Positions 59,607 through 64,000 of a stretch of 64,000 nt of DNA are shown here, piece after piece. The DNA lies in contig JAUVZD010000010.1 in the NCBI GenBank assembly GCA_030602715.1, forward strand, positions 62,001-126,000. Reading direction: 5' to 3'. Origin of the DNA: Candidatus Coatesiibacteriota bacterium (GTDB taxonomy: Bacteria > RBG-13-66-14 > B26-G2 > JAUVZD01). How positions within the stretch are numbered: position 1 is the stretch's first letter; each line of letters opens with the position of its first letter. Under the pieces are notes generated by a model that saw nothing but the letters and a program-made list of their open reading frames with translations, was not told the origin of the DNA and made no database searches. The translations under genes were made by a program, and so were the position numbers.

Positions 59607-61049
59607 TCAGCCCTTGTAGGTAGGAATCAGCTCTTTTATTTGGTCAATCATTGCGTTTATTTTCATGGTATTTGCCGAGGCGATGATTTTATCTATCTGT
59701 CTGGTGGTTTTTTCATGGTTAAACGATGCCGGACGAGCCATCTTTATCTCTTTGATGGGGGTTGGGATGAGTTCCTCGTCCTCACTGAATAGCTCCTCTC
59801 GGAGCCTTTCCCCCTTACGGATGCCGATAAATTTGATAGGCACATCCTTCTCAGAGCGCCCGCCGAGGCGGATTAGGTCGTTCGCCAGGTCCAGAATCTT
59901 CACCTGCTCACCCATCTCCAAGATGAGGATGTCCCCGCCGTCGCCTATAGCCGTCGCCTGGATGACCAGTTGCACCGATTCAAAGATGGTCATGAAGTAA
60001 CGTTCCATATCCGGGTGAGTGATGGTGAGCGGTTCGTCGGATTCCAGCTGTTGCTTGAACATACCCACAACACTCCCTCTACTGCCCAGAACATTTCCGA
60101 AGCGCACGGTTATGAAGTTGGTCTCGGGATATTTATTGTTGGTAGTGTAGACGATTAGTTCGGCTATCTTTTTGGTTGCTCCCATAATGCAGACCGGGTT
60201 GACCGCTTTATCCGTGGAGATGAGCACGAACCGTTCGGCGTTGTATTCTCCTGCCAGCTCAGCCAGGTTTTTGGTGCCGATGATGTTGTTCTTTACCGCC
60301 TCCTCGGGGTTTTGTTCCATCAGGTCAATGTGTTTGTGGGCAGCTGTGTGGAAGATGATCTGCGGGCGTATCTCCTTGAAGAGGCTGCGCATCTTATCCA
60401 GATCACGGATGTCTCCGATGACCGGAATGAGGGGGATGTGGTGGTAGGTGAGGTTCAACTCCAACTGGACATTGTAGATGGAGTTCTCGCCGTGACCGAG
60501 GAGGATGAGCAACTCCGGACCGAAGTTTGCCACCTGACGGCAGAGCTCTGAGCCGATGGAGCCTCCGGCACCGGTGATGAGTATTTTTTTCCCCCTGATT
60601 GAGGAGCTGATGGACCTCAGGTCCAGATTGATGGGGTCTCGCTTGAGTAGGTCCTCCACCTCCACCTCACGGATCTGGCGCACATAAGCATCGCCGTAGA
60701 TGATAGCGAAAATTCCCGGCAGGATGCGGTATTTTACATGCACCGAATCGCATAAGTCGGTGATTTTGCGGATGAGATTTCCCGACGCTGAGGGGATGGT
60801 GATCAGGACCTCATCTATATCCTCTTCCTCCACCACCCGGGGGAGCTTTTTTATCTCTCCAAAGACCGGTCTTCCACGTATTTCTGTGCCCCATTTCTTG
60901 GTATCGTCGTCCAGAAAGCCGACCAGGTTGAAGATTCCCTCAGGATAACCGACTATCTCCCGCCCGATCATGGTGCCGGCTTCACCGGCGCCGACGATCA
61001 GCACTCGCTGTTTTCCATCTGAACGGTCTTTCTTTTTGGGTTTAGCCAT
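59607..61049 (-). CDS. FlaA1/CapD-family nucleotide-sugar 4,6-dehydratase/epimerase
   Basis: A 480-residue cytosolic enzyme without the N-terminal membrane helices of the WbpM/CapD long form. The front domain is a Rossmann CoA-binding-like region (RVLIVGAGEAGTMIGREI, LVGFLDDD). The catalytic SDR domain has ILITGAGGSIGSELCRQV and the S-M-K active site: Ser/Thr in LISTDKAVNP, then MGATKK. Other marks are VRFGNVLGSRGSVV and HPDMERYFMTI. The Met in place of Tyr is characteristic of the FlaA1/PglF/WbpM group making UDP-4-keto-6-deoxy sugars, which would feed the aminotransferase 4 kb away. Confidence 0.93.
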   Translation of the reverse strand: MAKPKKKDRSDGKQRVLIVGAGEAGTMIGREIVGYPEGIFNLVGFLDDDTKKWGTEIRGRPVFGEIKKLPRVVEEEDIDEVLITIPSASGNLIRKITDLCDSVHVKYRILPGIFAIIYGDAYVRQIREVEVEDLLKRDPINLDLRSISSSIRGKKILITGAGGSIGSELCRQVANFGPELLILLGHGENSIYNVQLELNLTYHHIPLIPVIGDIRDLDKMRSLFKEIRPQIIFHTAAHKHIDLMEQNPEEAVKNNIIGTKNLAELAGEYNAERFVLISTDKAVNPVCIMGATKKIAELIVYTTNNKYPETNFITVRFGNVLGSRGSVVGMFKQQLESDEPLTITHPDMERYFMTIFESVQLVIQATAIGDGGDILILEMGEQVKILDLANDLIRLGGRSEKDVPIKFIGIRKGERLREELFSEDEELIPTPIKEIKMARPASFNHEKTTRQIDKIIASANTMKINAMIDQIKELIPTYKG

Positions 61050-61058
61050 CTTCTTCGC

Positions 61059-61922
61059 CTAAGGTAGAAGGCGGTATCTAATTAGTTGAAATCCCCATGA
61101 AAAAAGTATGTTCAACCAGAGGATTGGGGTCATCCATAGCTCGTCTATGGTGTTTATATCTCCACGCTTTCTCAAGAAGCGGAAGAGGGAGCGGTGGTGG
61201 GCGAGAGCCATCTTGTAGGGCACAAGAGATGTGGAACACTGGTGGAGGTGGGTCAGGGTTACGGTGCCCAGTAGATGGGTGGCATAACCCAGTCGTTTCG
61301 CCCGCCAACAGAGGTCGCTGTCCTCCATATACATAAAATATCCCTCATCAAAGCCCCCCAGCTCATTGAGCAGATTGCGACGCACCATCATCGCCGCCCC
61401 TGCCACCCAATCCACCTCCACACCTCCTTTTGGGGGTGAGAGTAGATGGATATATCTTTTAGCCGCTCCGGGGAAAATCTTCCGCAAAGGCGAGCTGCTG
61501 TGGAAGATAAGTATCTGCTTGGTGTGAAAGCGGCGGGCGGCGTAATTGGGCTTGCCATCACCGAATATCAGCCAAGGTGACACGACTCCCACTTGGGAGT
61601 TTGACATGAGATAATTATACAATAATTCAATGGAATTTTTACCAATAATAATGTCCGGATTGACGAAGAAGACCACTTTCCCTGTAGCTACTTCCAAACC
61701 TCGGTTGCATCCGGCGCCGAATCCCAGGTTTTTTTCCTGCTTCAGGAGTCGGATTTGGGGGAAGCGCTCATCAATCAATTGTGGAGTGCCGTCAATGGAA
61801 GCGTTGTCCACCACGATGACCTCACAAGAGGGTTTGGTTGGCAGGTTGGCGAGGAGGGTGGAGAGGTTCCTGGCGACCAGATCACTGGTGTTGTAGGTTA
61901 CAGTAATTATAGAAATATCCAT
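61059..61922 (-). CDS. Family 2 glycosyltransferase
   Basis: A 287-residue GT-A fold enzyme: SIITVTYNTSDLVARNLSTLL, VIVVDNASIDGTPQLI, FGAGCNRGLEVATG, FVNPDIIIG (DxD-equivalent region), VDWVAGAAMMVRR and the acceptor-side EDSDLCWRAKRLGY. The last 30 residues are hydrophobic and aromatic (WLNILFSWGFQLIRY), so it is probably membrane-associated. The pattern is close to rhamnosyltransferase-type GT2s of O-antigen/EPS loci. It lies 9 bp behind the FlaA1-like gene. Confidence 0.93.
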   Translation of the reverse strand: MDISIITVTYNTSDLVARNLSTLLANLPTKPSCEVIVVDNASIDGTPQLIDERFPQIRLLKQEKNLGFGAGCNRGLEVATGKVVFFVNPDIIIGKNSIELLYNYLMSNSQVGVVSPWLIFGDGKPNYAARRFHTKQILIFHSSSPLRKIFPGAAKRYIHLLSPPKGGVEVDWVAGAAMMVRRNLLNELGGFDEGYFMYMEDSDLCWRAKRLGYATHLLGTVTLTHLHQCSTSLVPYKMALAHHRSLFRFLRKRGDINTIDELWMTPILWLNILFSWGFQLIRYRLLP

Positions 61923-61985
61923 TTACCTCTTTGAGAAGATTGATCTTTGACGAGGAGATTGTTTGAGTATTGGGATACCAGTTTG

Positions 61986-62041
61986 CCCCGCCACAGCGGG
62001 GGATAGTGTTATCCCCCGCCACGGCGGGGGATTGTGCTATC
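61986..62041. repeat. Tandem 28-nt hairpin repeat (two copies)
   Basis: Two consecutive units (61986-62013 and 62014-62041) differ at only a few positions, and each holds a CCCCGC / GCGGGG hairpin with a 4-nt CACA or CACG loop, then GATxGTGxTAT. The second ends inside the stop codon of the epimerase gene. It may be a tandemly copied terminator or a REP-like palindromic unit. Confidence 0.75.
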
Positions 62042-63002
62042 ACCCCAACTGCCATTGGGTCTGCTGGCGAAGCCCCTCCTCAATTTTCACCCGGGGTTGG
62101 TAGTCTAACTCCTTCTTTGCCCGGGAGATGTCGGCATGGGTGGAGAGCATGTCTCCCATCTGATGCCCTACCTGGTTGATAGTCAGCTCCTCCTCCATAA
62201 TGTCCGCCAAGATGGTGATCACCTTGTCCAACGGTTGGCTTGTTCCGCTACCCAGGTTGAATATACGACCGGGTTTCCCAAAACGGGCGCAAGCCAGGAT
62301 TCCGTTAACTATGTCATCAATGTAGGTGAAATCCCTTGCCGGCGTGGGGGGACCGAAGAAATCAACCGCTTTTCCCTCGGTGATGGTGTTTATGAACCTA
62401 TAGAAAGCCATATCCGGGCGCTGTCCGGGTCCATAAACTGTAAACAGACGGGTAACTTTCACCGGAATTTGATAGCTTTGGTGATAGAGCAGGGCCAGAT
62501 GTTCTCCAGCCAGCTTGGTAACCCCGTATGGAGAGACCGGCTGGGTGGGCATTCTCTCATTCAGTGGGGATTTTTTGCTGTCGCCGTAGACGCTTGAGGA
62601 GGAAATATATACAAGAGAGACCAGGTCGGTGCCCTTGCAGGCATCAAGCAGAAGCTGGGTGGCGGCGATGTTGTTGCGAATGTAGTCCCCAAAATTCTGC
62701 CCCCAGCTTTTGTGCACCCCGGGCAGAGCGGCGGTGTGGAGGACATAACCTACATCCTTGAGCAGTTTGGGGATGGGGGCGCAGTAGAGGTCCTCCTCAA
62801 AGAAGGAGAAGGCTTTGTTGGTGATTAGGTCAATGAGATTGGCTTCCTTTATCTTTCGGGAGTAATTGGGAAGAAAACAGTCAACCCCCCGAACCGTCGC
62901 TCCCTCTGCGAGCAGTCGCCGGCAGAGATGGGAGCCTATAAAGCCGGCTGCGCCGGTAACCAAAACAGCACCTTTCTTCCAAATTTTGTTGCCTGCGCTC
63001 AT
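62040..63002 (-). CDS. NAD-dependent epimerase/dehydratase (GalE/UGE-like)
   Basis: A 320-residue extended SDR with VLVTGAAGFIGSHLCRRLL (NAD binding), YISSSSVYGDSK, the catalytic Tyr-x3-Lys in SPYGVTKLAGEHLA, RLFTVYGPGQRPDMA and RDFTYIDDIVNG. It probably epimerises or dehydrates a nucleotide sugar, and resembles UDP-glucuronate/glucose 4-epimerases. The ATGA overlap with the next gene couples it to the initiating transferase. The 61923-62039 gap before the GT2 gene holds the hairpin repeat. Confidence 0.93.
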   Translation of the reverse strand: MSAGNKIWKKGAVLVTGAAGFIGSHLCRRLLAEGATVRGVDCFLPNYSRKIKEANLIDLITNKAFSFFEEDLYCAPIPKLLKDVGYVLHTAALPGVHKSWGQNFGDYIRNNIAATQLLLDACKGTDLVSLVYISSSSVYGDSKKSPLNERMPTQPVSPYGVTKLAGEHLALLYHQSYQIPVKVTRLFTVYGPGQRPDMAFYRFINTITEGKAVDFFGPPTPARDFTYIDDIVNGILACARFGKPGRIFNLGSGTSQPLDKVITILADIMEEELTINQVGHQMGDMLSTHADISRAKKELDYQPRVKIEEGLRQQTQWQLG

Positions 63003-64000
63003 TTAGCCCCCCGCCCGGTAAGCATGACCACGATAGTCCGGAAAAAAATCTCTATATCCAGCCACAGGGTCATATTATCTATGTAATAGAGGTCATACTT
63101 TAACTTCTCCTCTACATCTTTTAGAGTTTCATCATATTTGTGTTTGACCTGAGCCCAACCGGTGATGCCCGGTTTTATCAGCAGACGACGGCGATACATG
63201 GGGATGCGCTTGGAAAGGCGAGCGACGAACGATGTTCTCTCAGGTCTGGGACCGATGAAGGACATCTCACCCTTGAGGACATTTATGAGCTGGGTGAGCT
63301 CATCAAGGCGGGTTTTACGGAGGAAACGACCGATGGGGGTAATTCGGGGGTCTTTGTCCTTAGCCCATATCTCTCCGGTCTTCTCTTCGGCGTCCACATA
63401 CATAGAACGGAGCTTATACATGGTGAATTCCTTCCCATCCTGACCCACCCTCTTTTGTTTATATAACAGCGAACCCCTGGATTGAATGCGGAGGGGAAAG
63501 TAGAGGGTGAGGATGATTATCCCCAGAAAGACCATTCCCAGCAGGGAGAAGAGTATGTCCAGAAGCCTCTTGAAGGAGTAGTAGTAGCCCCGTAAGGGCT
63601 GGCTGGTAATATCTTTGAGGGGTAGACCATTTATAGTGTAGGGTTTCACCCGTCTACTGACGATGTCATAGAGGTTGGGGACCTGGCGAATGGAGATATC
63701 CAGCCCCACGCAGTCGTTTATTATGCTCAGCAGGTTCTCATGAGCCATGTGCTGTTGGGCAATGATTAAATCGTTGATTTTATGTTCTACCAAAACCAGG
63801 CGCAGTTGGCTGGCTAGACCCAGAATGGGGTTGTGAAGGGATTTGCCCTTCGGTCGCCACTCGCCGACTAGACCGACCACCTCAAACTCTCGAGAATCCT
63901 TCATCCGCTCGCAGATGTGCTTTGCCTCTCTACCGGTACCATAGATGAGAACTCTCCGCACCCCATAGCCCATACGTAGCAGGATTGTCTCAATCAGCCT
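62999..64000 (-). CDS. Undecaprenyl-phosphate sugar phosphotransferase (partial at window edge)
   Basis: The open frame continues past the right end: upstream of the ATG at 63973 the codons read RLIETILLR in frame, so the N-terminus (membrane helices) is outside the window. What is visible is a Rossmann CoA-binding domain (RRVLIYGTGREAKHI, then FEVVGLVGEW), followed by a membrane helix (LLDILFSLLGMVFLGIIIL) and the bacterial sugar transferase catalytic part (KQKRVGQDGKEFTMYKLRSM, then KTRLDELTQLINVLKGEMSFIGPRPE, GITGWAQV). This enzyme starts the lipid-linked glycan by putting sugar-1-phosphate on undecaprenyl phosphate. Confidence 0.93.
   Translation of the reverse strand, partial: RLIETILLRMGYGVRRVLIYGTGREAKHICERMKDSREFEVVGLVGEWRPKGKSLHNPILGLASQLRLVLVEHKINDLIIAQQHMAHENLLSIINDCVGLDISIRQVPNLYDIVSRRVKPYTINGLPLKDITSQPLRGYYYSFKRLLDILFSLLGMVFLGIIILTLYFPLRIQSRGSLLYKQKRVGQDGKEFTMYKLRSMYVDAEEKTGEIWAKDKDPRITPIGRFLRKTRLDELTQLINVLKGEMSFIGPRPERTSFVARLSKRIPMYRRRLLIKPGITGWAQVKHKYDETLKDVEEKLKYDLYYIDNMTLWLDIEIFFRTIVVMLTGRGAK

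Noticed and set aside
61986-62041. Possible short CRISPR array
   Set aside because: The two 28-nt units are directly adjacent with no spacer between them, and no cas gene is present; a hairpin duplication explains them better.

Overview
This window is bacterial chromosome, moderately GC-rich and densely coded: about 60 protein genes, one tRNA, no rRNA, no CRISPR array and no transposase. Bacterial housekeeping genes (polA, eno, metG, gatC/gatA, uvrD-like helicase, comEC, rex, menA-like) exclude an archaeon. Redox sensing by Rex, a nitrogenase-accessory-like Fe-S protein cluster without nitrogenase, B12-dependent radical SAM enzymes and a lysine 2,3-aminomutase-family protein suggest an anaerobe. 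Many proteins are recognisable only by fold, including whole membrane operons of unknown function, and there are many short SCD-type lipoproteins. This fits an uncultured lineage near the FCB group (the WOR-3/TA06/Cloacimonadota-like candidate phyla). That placement is inference, not proof.

Layout. 1-12.0 kb (minus): a metallo-beta-lactamase-fold hydrolase, DNA polymerase I with a decayed proofreading site, then an envelope block (GT-C glycosyltransferase, TPR protein, two B12/radical SAM enzymes, MurJ/Wzx-like flippase, zinc-ribbon methyltransferase). 12.1-14.4 kb (plus): CDP-alcohol phosphatidyltransferase, ketol-acid reductoisomerase, and rex, with Rex-operator-like sites at its own promoter. 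14.5-22.4 kb (minus): CvpA-like protein, a tandem array of seven paralogous lipoproteins, an FtsB/DivIC-like protein, enolase and a TPR lipoprotein. 22.6-25.7 kb: comEC, then a small AT-rich insert carrying an XRE regulator and bounded by a 77-bp duplication of the 5' end of comEC. 25.7-33.9 kb (plus): menA-like, uvrD-like, gatC, four small or unusual genes, gatA. 33.9-35.6 kb: an AT-rich type II restriction-modification pair. 35.7-44.1 kb (plus): a barrel-sandwich/KOW-like protein, a nitroreductase-methyltransferase fusion coupled to a large toroid-like protein, and a four-gene membrane operon of unknown function. 44.2-46.3 kb (minus): metG. 46.7-50.6 kb (plus): DUF5320 protein, zinc-ribbon mini-protein, NifX-like protein, two ferredoxin-containing MinD/Mrp ATPases, methyltransferase, thiamine-binding-like protein. 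50.7-64 kb (minus): KamA-family protein, tRNA-Leu(GAG), and a surface-polysaccharide locus that runs off the right edge inside the initiating sugar-phosphate transferase.

Transcription signals are unusually readable. Several intergenic regions carry sigma70-type boxes with a 17-nt spacer, and strong hairpin terminators separate convergent units. The best candidates for undescribed biology are the four-gene membrane operon (40.3-44.1 kb), the lipoprotein array with its mosaic identity blocks (15.1-19.5 kb), the comEC duplication/XRE insert (24.9-25.7 kb) and the nitroreductase-fusion gene pair (36.9-40.1 kb). All functional calls were made by reading the sequence, with no database search.
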